In this document: piece after piece, positions 5,744 through 12,455 of the stretch | Numbering within the stretch: position 1 is the stretch's first letter | Layout: each line of letters starts with the position of its first letter | DNA from: Nocardioidaceae bacterium | Lineage (GTDB): Bacteria > Actinomycetota > Actinomycetes > Propionibacteriales > Nocardioidaceae | Length of the DNA stretch: 18,033 nucleotides | Assembly: GCA_025966335.1 (NCBI GenBank) | Contig: JAICRS010000031.1 | Span: 1-18,033 of the forward strand | Direction of reading: 5' to 3' | Notes under the pieces: generated by a model | The model's database searches: none | Told to the model about the DNA's origin: nothing | What the model saw: only the letters and a program-made list of their open reading frames with translations | Program-made: the position numbers and the translations under genes

Positions 5744-6196
5744 CTAGTCGCTCACCACGACGAAGGACCTGGCCGTGCCGGTGATCACCGGGCGACCGCG
5801 CCACCCCGGCACAGCGAGTGGGAGGTCGAGCGGTGCGCTGACCCGGACCACGACCGCCTCCGCGGACGCCTGCACCTGGTAGGTCAGACCCGGGTACCTG
5901 CGGTGGGCTCGCAGAGCCTGCAGGTAGTCGGCGACGTAGGCGTGTGCGACCGCGGGGTCGATCGTGGCCCGCTCGCCGAGCCCGCCCTCGTAGACCTGCT
6001 CGCCCTGCACCCCGTCCGCGGCCGCGAGTGCTGCGCCGTCGGCGAGCGAGTCCATGGCCTGCCGGCGCAGGTAGGCGGCCGAGGCATCGACCACCACCGC
6101 GACCATCATCAGCGCGACGATGGCGAGGCCGATGATCAGCAGGCTGGTCTGACCCGACGCCTCGCGCGGTCGGAACCGTCCGCGGGCCGTGCTCAC
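5744..6196 (-). CDS. TadG-like pilus-assembly protein (Tad N-terminal domain)
   Basis: This 150-residue protein has REASGQTSLLIIGLAIVALM followed by VVVDASAAYLRRQAMDSLAD and GAALAAADG, typical of the putative Flp pilus-assembly TadE/G-like N-terminal domain. There is one membrane helix (about residues 18-42), then an extracytoplasmic part with a predicted beta-rich tail. The GTG start at 6196 overlaps the tadE stop by four bases (GTGA), so translation is coupled. The Gly-X4-acid processing site is not intact (after G15, position +5 is Leu). It is the last gene of the Tad operon. Role: envelope-anchored or minor component of pilus assembly, inferred from the family. Confidence 0.85.
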   Translation of the reverse strand: MSTARGRFRPREASGQTSLLIIGLAIVALMMVAVVVDASAAYLRRQAMDSLADGAALAAADGVQGEQVYEGGLGERATIDPAVAHAYVADYLQALRAHRRYPGLTYQVQASAEAVVVRVSAPLDLPLAVPGWRGRPVITGTARSFVVVSD

Positions 6197-6648
6197 GACC
6201 GGTCCTCCCGAAAGGTCCCGTAGGGCACGCTGTGCACCGCTTCGACGCGGATGCTCGGGGTGTTTCCGCCCAGCGCCGCCGGCATCAGTGGAAGCCGCAC
6301 CGGGTAGCTGACGTCCACGTCGATGACCGAGCCCGGAGCCAGGCAGTTGGTCGGGTCCGGTCGGCAGGTGAGCTCCAGGCCACCGCGGCCGGGCTCGAGG
6401 CCCTGGTCCTCCAGCGCGACGGCGGCCGCGGCCGTGGCCCGCTCGGCGGCCGACGCCTCGTCGGGGGCCATCACGTAGGCCCGCCCGGCCGACCGCGCAG
6501 CCGTGGTCACCGCGAACGCGGAACGCTGCACCTCGAACACGGCCAGCACGATGTAGAGCAGAGGCACCAGCAGCAGGATGGAGAGCCAGGTGACCTCGAC
6601 GAGGGCGGTTCCGCGCTCGGTGCGGAAGCTGACCCGGCCCGGGGTCAC
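6193..6648 (-). CDS. tadE: TadE family pseudopilin
   Basis: This 151-residue TadE-like protein contains ERGTALVEVTWLSILLLVPL. G13 followed by E18 gives the Gly-X4-Glu prepilin-type cleavage motif just before a hydrophobic helix. The rest is an extracytoplasmic domain with two cysteines (TCRPDPTNC), which may form a disulfide. The GTG at 6648 overlaps the upstream tadE-like stop by four bases and has a GAGGTG ribosome-binding site. Its own stop overlaps the tadG-like start. TadE-type pseudopilins are minor pilins needed for assembly of Flp/Tad pili; this one should be processed by a TadV-type peptidase that is not in the window. Confidence 0.88.
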   Translation of the reverse strand: MTPGRVSFRTERGTALVEVTWLSILLLVPLLYIVLAVFEVQRSAFAVTTAARSAGRAYVMAPDEASAAERATAAAAVALEDQGLEPGRGGLELTCRPDPTNCLAPGSVIDVDVSYPVRLPLMPAALGGNTPSIRVEAVHSVPYGTFREDRS

Positions 6649-7037
6649 GGCGCCACCTCTTCGATCGCGTGTCCCGACACGGACAGCTCGACGGCAGGTC
6701 CCCACAGACCCAGCGGCGGTACCTCCGCAACCACGTCGACCCGCACCCCGGGAGCACCGCGCACCTGGACCGCCGAGACGGTCACGTCGGAGGCGAACCG
6801 TTCGGCGATCGCGCCGGCGATCTGCTGCCTGGTCCGTGCCACCCCCGCGTCGAGTGGTCGGTCCACCGTGGCGGCGTACCGGGCACCCTCCGACGCGGCC
6901 GACGTCAGCGTGTTGCGGACGTGCAGCACCAACGCGACCTGGAGGATGCCCAGGAACAGCGGGATCAGGACAACCAGAACGAGCACGAAGTCCACGACCG
7001 CGGAGCCGTGGTCGTCACGCGTGCGGCCAGAACGCAC
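6645..7037 (-). CDS. TadE-like pseudopilin (second copy, TadF position)
   Basis: This 130-residue protein has HGSAVVDFVLVLVVLIPLFL near the start. G11 with D16 gives a Gly-X4-Asp version of the prepilin motif, where acidic residues are tolerated. Residues 14-35 form the membrane helix. It continues with LTSAASEGARYAATV, conserved in TadE/TadF proteins, and a small extracytoplasmic domain. The GTG at 7037 follows the upstream small-gene stop by three bases; the ribosome-binding site is weak, so coupling is likely. The stop overlaps tadE by four bases. It is presumably the partner minor pilin of the downstream TadE. Confidence 0.88.
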   Translation of the reverse strand: MRSGRTRDDHGSAVVDFVLVLVVLIPLFLGILQVALVLHVRNTLTSAASEGARYAATVDRPLDAGVARTRQQIAGAIAERFASDVTVSAVQVRGAPGVRVDVVAEVPPLGLWGPAVELSVSGHAIEEVAP

Positions 7038-7040
7038 CGG

Positions 7041-7232
7041 TCAGCTCGACACCGAGTTCAGCGCGTCGCGCAGCATCGTCGACAGGGCATCCCCGGCGAC
7101 TGCCCACAACGCAGCAACCAGCCCTGCAGTCATCACCGTGATCAACACCCAGCCGGGCACGTCGCCGCGCTCACTGGCCCGGTCCCGGCCATGGGTGAGC
7201 GCCAGCAGCCAGCACACAAAGAGATCAGTCAT
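7041..7232 (-). CDS. Small pilin-like membrane protein at the Flp position
   Basis: This 63-residue protein lies where Tad loci carry the major Flp pilin, between tadC and tadE. It has a short N-terminal hydrophobic stretch, then RASERGDVPGWVLITVMTAG, which begins a single membrane helix, and a short helical tail. The ERG boundary resembles a prepilin cleavage site after G23. The usual Glu at +5 is replaced by Trp and the mature end would be DVPGW, so it is not a textbook Flp. The ATG at 7232 is preceded by AGGAG four bases away, the best ribosome-binding site in the operon, and a hairpin precedes it. I infer it is the pilin subunit of this system. Confidence 0.75.
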   Translation of the reverse strand: MTDLFVCWLLALTHGRDRASERGDVPGWVLITVMTAGLVAALWAVAGDALSTMLRDALNSVSS

Positions 7233-7269
7233 CGCACTCCTCTTGCCTCTCCTCGAAGTCGTTTCGCCG

Positions 7270-7289
7270 AACCCGGCGGTCGCCGGGTT
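7270..7289 (-). other. Intercistronic hairpin between tadC and the pilin-like gene
   Basis: AACCCGGC and GCCGGGTT form an 8-bp stem with a GGTC/GACC tetraloop (9-bp arms if read as DNA). It lies in the only sizeable gap inside the operon (70 bases), directly after tadC and before the strong ribosome-binding site of the pilin-like gene. It could be a partial terminator or a 5' stabiliser of a processed pilin message. Confidence 0.5.
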
Positions 7290-7302
7290 GTCCTGCCTCG
7301 CC

Positions 7303-8238
7303 TCATGGAGTCACCAGCCGTAGGCCGACCACGCCCGGCCAGAACGCGAACAGGACGGTGACCGGCAGCACCAGGAACACGACCGGCACCATCATGAAGA
7401 TCTCCTTGCGCGCGCCGGTCTCGATCAGCTGCCGCCGCCCGGCCTCGCGCACATCAGCCGCCTGGGCGTGCAGGACCTCCGCCAAAGGCGTGCCGCGCTC
7501 GACCGCCACCGCCATTCCCTCCGCGAAGCGGGCCACCACCGGCAGTCCGGAGCGGTTCGCCATCTCGTCGAGCGCCCGCGACACCGGCGTGCCCGTGCGG
7601 ATGTCGGCGAGCACCCGGGACAGTTCGGCCGACAGCTCGCCGTGGGAGCGGGCGACGACCCGGTCGAGGGCGGAGACCGGCCCCTCTCCCGCCGCCACCG
7701 CCAGCGCCAACAGCTCGGCCACCGTCGGGAACTCCGCCAGGATCCGCCGCTCGCGCTCCACCACCTGCGCGGTGAGGCGGTTCTCGCGCAGCAGGACGCC
7801 GAGCACGAAGGCGACCGCGCAGAGGACCAGGAGCGGCACGGTCCTGCCCGGCGACCGGACGGCGATCATCAGCGCGAACGCCGCCGCCACCGCGAAGCTC
7901 AGCAGGCCCCACACGACCTGCTCGATCCGAAAGCTGTGCACGCTGATCTGCAGGTTGGCACGCTCGAGCCGGCGACGCACCGATGCGGTCCCGCCGAGGA
8001 CGCGCTCCAGGGTGTCGGCGGCGGACCTGAGCATCGGCCCGAACAGTGCCGCGGCCGCGGACCTCGGTTCGTCCGGTCCCGGCTCGGGGCGCTGGCCGAT
8101 CTGGGGCAGGTCGCGCACGTAGGGAAGCACCCGGACGCTCAGCAACGGTCGCCGCAGCACCGCCACCCGACCGGCGACCAGCAGCAGTCCACAGCCGAAC
8201 AGAGCCCCGAGGAACCCGCCCCACACCGCCAGACTCAT
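7303..8238 (-). CDS. tadC: TadC, type II secretion F-domain membrane platform protein
   Basis: This 311-residue inner-membrane protein forms the Tad platform together with TadB and transmits TadA ATPase motion to pilin assembly. It begins with a membrane helix (MSLAVWGGFLGALFGCGLLL). Two helices follow around residues 118-160, then the T2SSF domain with FPTVAELLALAVAAGEGPVS and the conserved ARKEIFMMVPVVFLVLPVTV near the C-terminal helix. The ATG at 8238 overlaps the end of tadB by four bases (ATGA). The frame stays open far upstream of this ATG, but that part is a shadow over tadB. Confidence 0.93.
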   Translation of the reverse strand: MSLAVWGGFLGALFGCGLLLVAGRVAVLRRPLLSVRVLPYVRDLPQIGQRPEPGPDEPRSAAAALFGPMLRSAADTLERVLGGTASVRRRLERANLQISVHSFRIEQVVWGLLSFAVAAAFALMIAVRSPGRTVPLLVLCAVAFVLGVLLRENRLTAQVVERERRILAEFPTVAELLALAVAAGEGPVSALDRVVARSHGELSAELSRVLADIRTGTPVSRALDEMANRSGLPVVARFAEGMAVAVERGTPLAEVLHAQAADVREAGRRQLIETGARKEIFMMVPVVFLVLPVTVLFAFWPGVVGLRLVTP

Positions 8239-8396
8239 GAGAGCACCCGCCGTTCCTGTGGCAGCCGGCCGATCCGCACCATCAGCCGGTAGGCCAGCAG
8301 ACAGGCTGCGGCCCCGAACACCAGCACCACGACCCCTGCGGGCGAGGCGTAGCGGGAGATCACCTCCTGCTGGAAGCACAGCATCAGCAGCACAGC
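8235..8396 (-). pseudogene. tadB: Detached C-terminal end of TadB (frame -1 relative to the main part)
   Basis: 53 codons in a different frame from the main tadB frame encode AVLLMLCFQQEV followed by a membrane helix and YRLMVRIGRLPQERRVL, the normal C-terminus of TadB proteins. If the two parts are joined after W231, the product is 284 residues, a normal TadB length. One missing base (CCCTGGCTG where CCCTGGGCTG is expected) explains the break. An ATG overlapping the premature stop (TGATG, 8386-8382) could restart translation to give a 49-residue peptide. It overlaps tadC by four bases. Confidence 0.75.
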
Positions 8397-9088
8397 CAGG
8401 GCGCCGCGACCGCGAGGCGCGCACCGTTGACGGTCCACGCCTGGCGCGACTCGAGCTCGGACCGCGTCCTCGCGTCCTCGCGGAGGTAACCGGACAGGCT
8501 CCGCAGCAGACGGCCGAGCTCACCACCGCCGACCTCACGGGCCACCCGCAGCCCCTCCACGACCCGGTCGCCGACCGGGTCGGAGAGCCGCTCCTTGAGC
8601 CGGTCGAGGCTCTCACCGAAGCGACCGGTCACCTGGTAGTCCGCGGCGAACAAGAGGAACGGGTCACGCAAGGGCTCCGGTCCGCGGACACCGAGCTGGC
8701 CGAGCGCCTCCGGCAGCGACATGCCTGCCCGCACCGCCGAGGCCAGGTTGTCCACCGCTTCGGGCCACACCTCCGCGAGCTCGCGCTGTCGACGGCGAGC
8801 CCGGCCCCGGAGGACTGCCACCGGCAGGTAGCCGGACATAGCGGCGAACGCGACTGCGACCGGAGCGGTGCGGGAGATGAGCTGGATCGCCAGACCCACC
8901 ACGACGGCCGCAGCGGCACATACCAGCAGGACGCCGCGGGGCGACGTACCCGACAGCCCGGCCCGACCGAGCAGCCGTGTCAGCCGGCCCGGTCCGGTCG
9001 GGACGATGCGGACCTGCCTCGGTGAGACGAGGGCGAGCCAGACGAGCAGCAGGCCGATGCCCACGCCGAGTCCGACCACCGCTCCCAT
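8384..9088 (-). CDS. tadB: TadB, main part, truncated by an apparent frameshift
   Basis: This is the T2SSF-domain platform protein that partners TadC. The 234-residue frame has N-terminal helices at about residues 3-21 and 52-70, a third near 75-93, and a cytoplasmic T2SSF domain (WPEAVDNLASAVRAGMSLPE, about 108-127, to about 205). It then runs into the expected C-terminal helix (LAVAAPW) but hits TGA after three abnormal residues. The homologous continuation is in the neighbouring frame, so the last membrane helices are lost unless the frame is restored. The ATG at 9088 follows the tadA stop by one base and has GGAG upstream. No slippery heptamer is visible, so a base-calling error or true mutation is more likely than programmed frameshifting. 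Confidence 0.85.
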   Translation of the reverse strand: MGAVVGLGVGIGLLLVWLALVSPRQVRIVPTGPGRLTRLLGRAGLSGTSPRGVLLVCAAAAVVVGLAIQLISRTAPVAVAFAAMSGYLPVAVLRGRARRRQRELAEVWPEAVDNLASAVRAGMSLPEALGQLGVRGPEPLRDPFLLFAADYQVTGRFGESLDRLKERLSDPVGDRVVEGLRVAREVGGGELGRLLRSLSGYLREDARTRSELESRQAWTVNGARLAVAAPWLCC

Positions 9089-9089
9089 G

Positions 9090-10343
9090 TCACCGGGCTC
9101 CGTTCAGGAGCTCGTGCACGTCGATGCCGGCGCGTTCGTAACGCTCCGGGCGGGGCGGCATGCCGGTCGCCCGCACCAGCCGGTCGTCCTGCCGTGCGAA
9201 GACCACCTCGGTCTCGATCGTGTCGTTCTCCACCCGCCCGGGCACGGCCACGATCTCGTTGACCCCGCGCGCGCCGCCGTTGTCGATGCCGAGGTGGACG
9301 ACCAGGTCGACCGAGGCGGCGACCGTCGGTACGACGAAGCGGGCGGAGATGTTCTCGCCCGCGAGCAGCGGAAGGGTGCACATCTTGACCAGTGCCTCGC
9401 GTGCGCTGTTCGCGTGCAACGAGGCCATCCCGGGTAGGCCGGAGTTCAGCGCCAGCAACAGGTCGAGACACTCCTCGGCGCGCACCTCGCCGACGATCAC
9501 CCGGGACGGCCGCATCCGCAGGCTCTCCCTGACCAGGTCCCGCAACCGGATCTCACCGGTCCCCTCGAGCCCCTGCTGGCGGGTCTGCATGGCTACCCAG
9601 TCCGGGTGGTTGAAGCGCAGCTCGAAGACCTCTTCCGCCGAGATCACCCGGTCACCGCCGGGGATGCTGGCCGCGAGGCAGTTGAGCAGCGTTGTCTTGC
9701 CGGCCTGGGTGCCGCCGGCGACGACGATGTTGAGACCGGCCTTCACCGACGCATCCAGGAACGCGGCGGCCTGCTCGGTGAGGGACCCCAGCTCCACCAG
9801 GTCGTGCAGCCGTGCTGCGCGGACCACGAACTTCCGGATGTTGACCGCGCTGAAGCCGCGGGAGATGCCGTCGAGGACCACGTGCAACCGGTGCCCGCCG
9901 GGCAGCATGGCGTCCACGAACGGCTGCGACAGGTCCACGCGCCGGCCGCTGCTCTTGAGCATCCGCTCGACGAGCTCCTGCACCTGCGCGGCGCTGAGGA
10001 TGGTGCTGGTCAGCTCGTGCCGACCGGCACGGGCGACGAACACCCGGCTCGGGTCGTTGATCCAGATCTCCTCGATGCTCGGGTCGTCCAGATAGCGCTG
10101 CAGCGCTCCGAACCCCGACACCCTCGAGACCAGCTCATCGACGACTGCGTCGTGGCCGACGACGGGCACCACCGCACCGGTGAGGCTGCGCCGGTCATGC
10201 TCGGCTACGACCTGTTCCGCGATCCGACGGACGCGTCCAGCCTCACGTTGAGGGTCGATGCCCTCCCGACGTACGGCCTCACGCAGCTGCAGGTCGAGCG
10301 TGTCCACCAACTCGCTGTGGGAGTCGGCATAGATCAGGCTCAT
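9090..10343 (-). CDS. tadA: TadA/CpaF-family pilus assembly ATPase
   Basis: This 417-residue cytoplasmic hexameric ATPase of the type II/IV secretion superfamily powers Flp/Tad pilus assembly. The N-terminal domain contains FGALQRYLDDPSIEEIWIND. Walker A is GGTQAGKTT (residues 210-218), the Asp-box region is SAEEVFELRFNHPDWVAMQT, the Walker B region is RVIVGEVR (281-288) and the His box is SLHAN (309-313). I chose the ATG at 10343 because AAGG lies upstream and the sequence MSLIYADSHSELVD starts a plausible domain; the frame stays open a further 18 codons. It is the first gene of a minus-strand operon with tadB one base downstream. No CpaE/TadZ-like gene precedes it; the upstream neighbour is the polymerase of the end-joining locus. 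Confidence 0.95.
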   Translation of the reverse strand: MSLIYADSHSELVDTLDLQLREAVRREGIDPQREAGRVRRIAEQVVAEHDRRSLTGAVVPVVGHDAVVDELVSRVSGFGALQRYLDDPSIEEIWINDPSRVFVARAGRHELTSTILSAAQVQELVERMLKSSGRRVDLSQPFVDAMLPGGHRLHVVLDGISRGFSAVNIRKFVVRAARLHDLVELGSLTEQAAAFLDASVKAGLNIVVAGGTQAGKTTLLNCLAASIPGGDRVISAEEVFELRFNHPDWVAMQTRQQGLEGTGEIRLRDLVRESLRMRPSRVIVGEVRAEECLDLLLALNSGLPGMASLHANSAREALVKMCTLPLLAGENISARFVVPTVAASVDLVVHLGIDNGGARGVNEIVAVPGRVENDTIETEVVFARQDDRLVRATGMPPRPERYERAGIDVHELLNGAR

Positions 10344-10392
10344 GGCCCCCGCCTTCACCGGTCGGTCCGGACAGTCCGATTCGGCAGTCTCG

Positions 10393-10404
10393 CCCACAAG
10401 TGGG
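10393..10404. promoter_or_regulatory. Short palindrome upstream of tadA
   Basis: CCCAC-AA-GTGGG is a perfect 5-bp inverted repeat about 50 bases before the tadA ATG, in the 204-bp gap that must hold the Tad operon promoter. It could be an operator. I could not find a convincing -10/-35 pair around it. Confidence 0.3.
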
Positions 10405-10513
10405 AGGTTTTGCTACCCCTGTCGCCGAGCCCTGTGGAAAACGGCCGGAGTTTGAAGGCGGCCAGGCGCGGGAACCTGCACGACGGTCGTCTGCCGTTCG
10501 GACCATTTGGAGC

Positions 10514-10538
10514 CCCGCCGCTGCTCGGGAGCGGCGGG
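10514..10538 (-). terminator. Terminator hairpin after the LigD polymerase gene
   Basis: CCCGCCGCT and AGCGGCGGG form a 9-bp stem with a 7-base loop beginning about 10 bases after the polymerase stop. It separates the end-joining operon from the Tad operon on the same strand. No T-run. Confidence 0.65.
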
Positions 10539-10547
10539 CCTTCTGCG

Positions 10548-11459
10548 TCAGGACGTCAGCTGGTCGCCGAAGATGTCGCCGCTCTCCTCGATCCGGCGCA
10601 GCACCTGCTCCAGGTCGCACTGCTGCAGGGCACCGTCGGTCTTCGCGCCGTCCTCGATCTCGCGCCAGGTGCGCGGCGCCGCGACGTACGGCGCATCCCT
10701 CCCCCGCAACGAGTACGGCGTGATCGTGGTCTTCGACCGGGTGTTCTGGCTCCAGTCCAGGAGCACCTTGCCCGGCCGCAGCGACTTGGTCATCTTCCAC
10801 AGCACCAGGTCCTTGTGCTCGCGGGAGAGCTCCTGTGCGATCTCCTGGGCCAGGTCCCGCACCTCGTCGGCGTTCTTCCTCCCAGGCAGCGCGGCGTACA
10901 GGTGCAGGCCCTTGCTGCCGCTGGTCACCGGAGCCGACGGCAGACCGAGATCGTCGAGCTTGGCGCGGACCAGCAGCGCCACGCGAGAGCACTCGTGCAG
11001 GCCGGCCGGGGCACCGGGGTCCAGGTCGATCACCAGCCGGTCCGGGTTCTTCGGTTGGCCGTTGCGGCCGACCCGCCACTGGTGGACGTGCAGCTCGAGC
11101 GAGCCGAGGTTCGCCAGGTACGTCAACGTGGCGAGGTCGTCGACCACCGGGTAGGTGATCGTGTCACCACCGCCTGACGCGCGCGCCGGCACGGACACCG
11201 AGTGCAGCCAGTCGGGCGCACCCGAGGGCAGGTTCTTCTCGAAGAACCGGCCCTCCGCGGTCCCGTTCGGCCACCTGATCCGGGTCACCGCCCGGTCGGC
11301 GAGGTGCGGCAGCAGCACCGGTGACACCTGGGCGTAGTAGCTGAGCACCTCGGCCTTGGTGGTCCCGGTCTCGGGGTACATCACCTTGTCGAGGCTGCTG
11401 ATCTTCAGCGTGCGGCCGTCGACCTCGACCCGCTGATCCTGCTGCGGCACGTCGTTCAC
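10548..11459 (-). CDS. ligD: LigD-type polymerase/primase domain protein (NHEJ)
   Basis: This 303-residue stand-alone PolDom of the archaeo-eukaryotic primase superfamily fills and extends DNA ends, often with ribonucleotides, during bacterial non-homologous end joining. It has the catalytic DLDPG (residues 145-149), SGSKGLH (180-186) and DWSQN (235-239, third metal ligand D235). The start resembles other PolDoms (VDGRTLKISSLDKVMYPETG). The GTG at 11459 overlaps the stop of the upstream ligase gene by four bases, so the two are co-translated. In many bacteria this domain is fused to a ligase and a 3'-phosphoesterase in one LigD polypeptide; here it is separate and no phosphoesterase is seen. 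ku is divergent from the operon. Confidence 0.95.
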   Translation of the reverse strand: MNDVPQQDQRVEVDGRTLKISSLDKVMYPETGTTKAEVLSYYAQVSPVLLPHLADRAVTRIRWPNGTAEGRFFEKNLPSGAPDWLHSVSVPARASGGGDTITYPVVDDLATLTYLANLGSLELHVHQWRVGRNGQPKNPDRLVIDLDPGAPAGLHECSRVALLVRAKLDDLGLPSAPVTSGSKGLHLYAALPGRKNADEVRDLAQEIAQELSREHKDLVLWKMTKSLRPGKVLLDWSQNTRSKTTITPYSLRGRDAPYVAAPRTWREIEDGAKTDGALQQCDLEQVLRRIEESGDIFGDQLTS

Positions 11460-12400
11460 TCCTCCGCGAGGTCGACCGGGGACAGGTCACCGGGCACGAG
11501 GTCGGTCCGCACACCCTGGTACGACGGCTGCCGCAGCCGACCGCCCCGGGTCACACCGAGCGACTGGATGTCGACGACCACCTCGGGACGCAGCCACGTC
11601 GTGCCCAGGGCGTCGATCCGCGGGACCTCGTCACAGAACGGCGAGGTGTCCGACCGCAGCGGCGCGAGGATCTCCATCAGCCTCGGTCCCTCACGGCCGG
11701 CGATCCCACTGCCGACGCGGCCGCGGTAGCTGAGGCCCTGCGGCGTCGGCTCCCCGACGAGCACGGCGCCGAGCCGCGAGGCGCTGTCGGTCTCGAAGCG
11801 CCAGCCCCCCACCACGAAGGACAGCACCGGTCGGTTCGGGAACTTCAGCCAGTCCTTGCTGCGCCGCCCGAAGTGGTAGCGCGAGCTGCGCTTCTTGCTG
11901 ACCACGCCCTCCAGGCCCTGCCGTTCGGTCGCCTCCAGAAGCATCCGCCCGTCGTCGTAGGTGGCCGGTACCTGCCAGTGCACCCCGTTCAGCCCGAGAG
12001 ACTCCAGCCGCGTGCGTCGTACCCACAGCGGCTCGCCGGTGAGGTCCTCCCCGTCGAGGCGCAGCACGTCGAAGACGATCAGCGTCACGGGGTTGCTCAG
12101 CACCAGCGCCTGTGCCTTCCTCGCGTTCCGCACGTGCATCCGGTCGGCCAGTGCGGCGAAGGTCGGGATGCCGTCGGCGAGTGCGACGATCTCTCCGTCG
12201 AGGAGGAGGTCACGGTTCAGGGAGGCGAGCCCGAACAGCTCGGGGAAGCTGACCGTCACGTCGTTCTCGTTGCGTGACAGGAGCTTCAGCGATCCGGGCG
12301 TGACGTCGGCGAGCACGCGCATGCCGTCCCACTTCACCTCGTGCACCCACTCGTCGCCAGTGGGTACCGTGGTGCCTCGACTAGCCAGCATCGGGCGCAT
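11456..12400 (-). CDS. ligD: ATP-dependent DNA ligase (LigD ligase type)
   Basis: This ligase of about 314 residues seals nicks by covalent AMP transfer. Motif I is KWDGMR (K23 adenylated), LDGEIVA contains the motif III-type Glu (E70), motif IV is EGVVSKK (164-170), and a C-terminal OB-fold region follows. In motif V the family's W-x-K-x-K reads W184-L-K-F-P, with the second Lys missing. I chose the ATG at 12400 (MRPMLASRG) because AGGATGG lies just upstream; an ATG at 12418 is possible but has no ribosome-binding site. Its stop overlaps the polymerase start. It is divergent from ku over about 55 bp, consistent with a dedicated end-joining role. I cannot tell it from LigC-type enzymes without alignment. 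Confidence 0.93.
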   Translation of the reverse strand: MRPMLASRGTTVPTGDEWVHEVKWDGMRVLADVTPGSLKLLSRNENDVTVSFPELFGLASLNRDLLLDGEIVALADGIPTFAALADRMHVRNARKAQALVLSNPVTLIVFDVLRLDGEDLTGEPLWVRRTRLESLGLNGVHWQVPATYDDGRMLLEATERQGLEGVVSKKRSSRYHFGRRSKDWLKFPNRPVLSFVVGGWRFETDSASRLGAVLVGEPTPQGLSYRGRVGSGIAGREGPRLMEILAPLRSDTSPFCDEVPRIDALGTTWLRPEVVVDIQSLGVTRGGRLRQPSYQGVRTDLVPGDLSPVDLAEE

Positions 12401-12455
12401 GGGTCCATCCTGACCCATAGACGATGCCGGCGAGATCAGGGAGGGGCTTCCCCAC
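12401..12455. promoter_or_regulatory. Divergent promoter region of ku and the ligase operon
   Basis: Both directions of the end-joining locus must start within or close to these 55 bases, giving coordinated control. The ku ribosome-binding site (GGGAGGGG) is inside. I see no clear -10/-35 pair for either side. Confidence 0.5.

Noticed and set aside
8384..8400. Programmed -1 frameshifting in tadB
   Set aside because: No slippery X-XXY-YYZ heptamer at the junction; a single lost G explains the break more simply.
10433..10441. DnaA-box-like TTTTCCACA (minus strand)
   Set aside because: It is a single copy with no cluster, no dnaA/dnaN nearby and no AT-rich unwinding region; probably chance.
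9606..11177. Very long plus-strand open frame (over 500 codons)
   Set aside because: It spans the antisense of tadA, the gap and the LigD polymerase; such frames arise in high-GC DNA opposite real genes.
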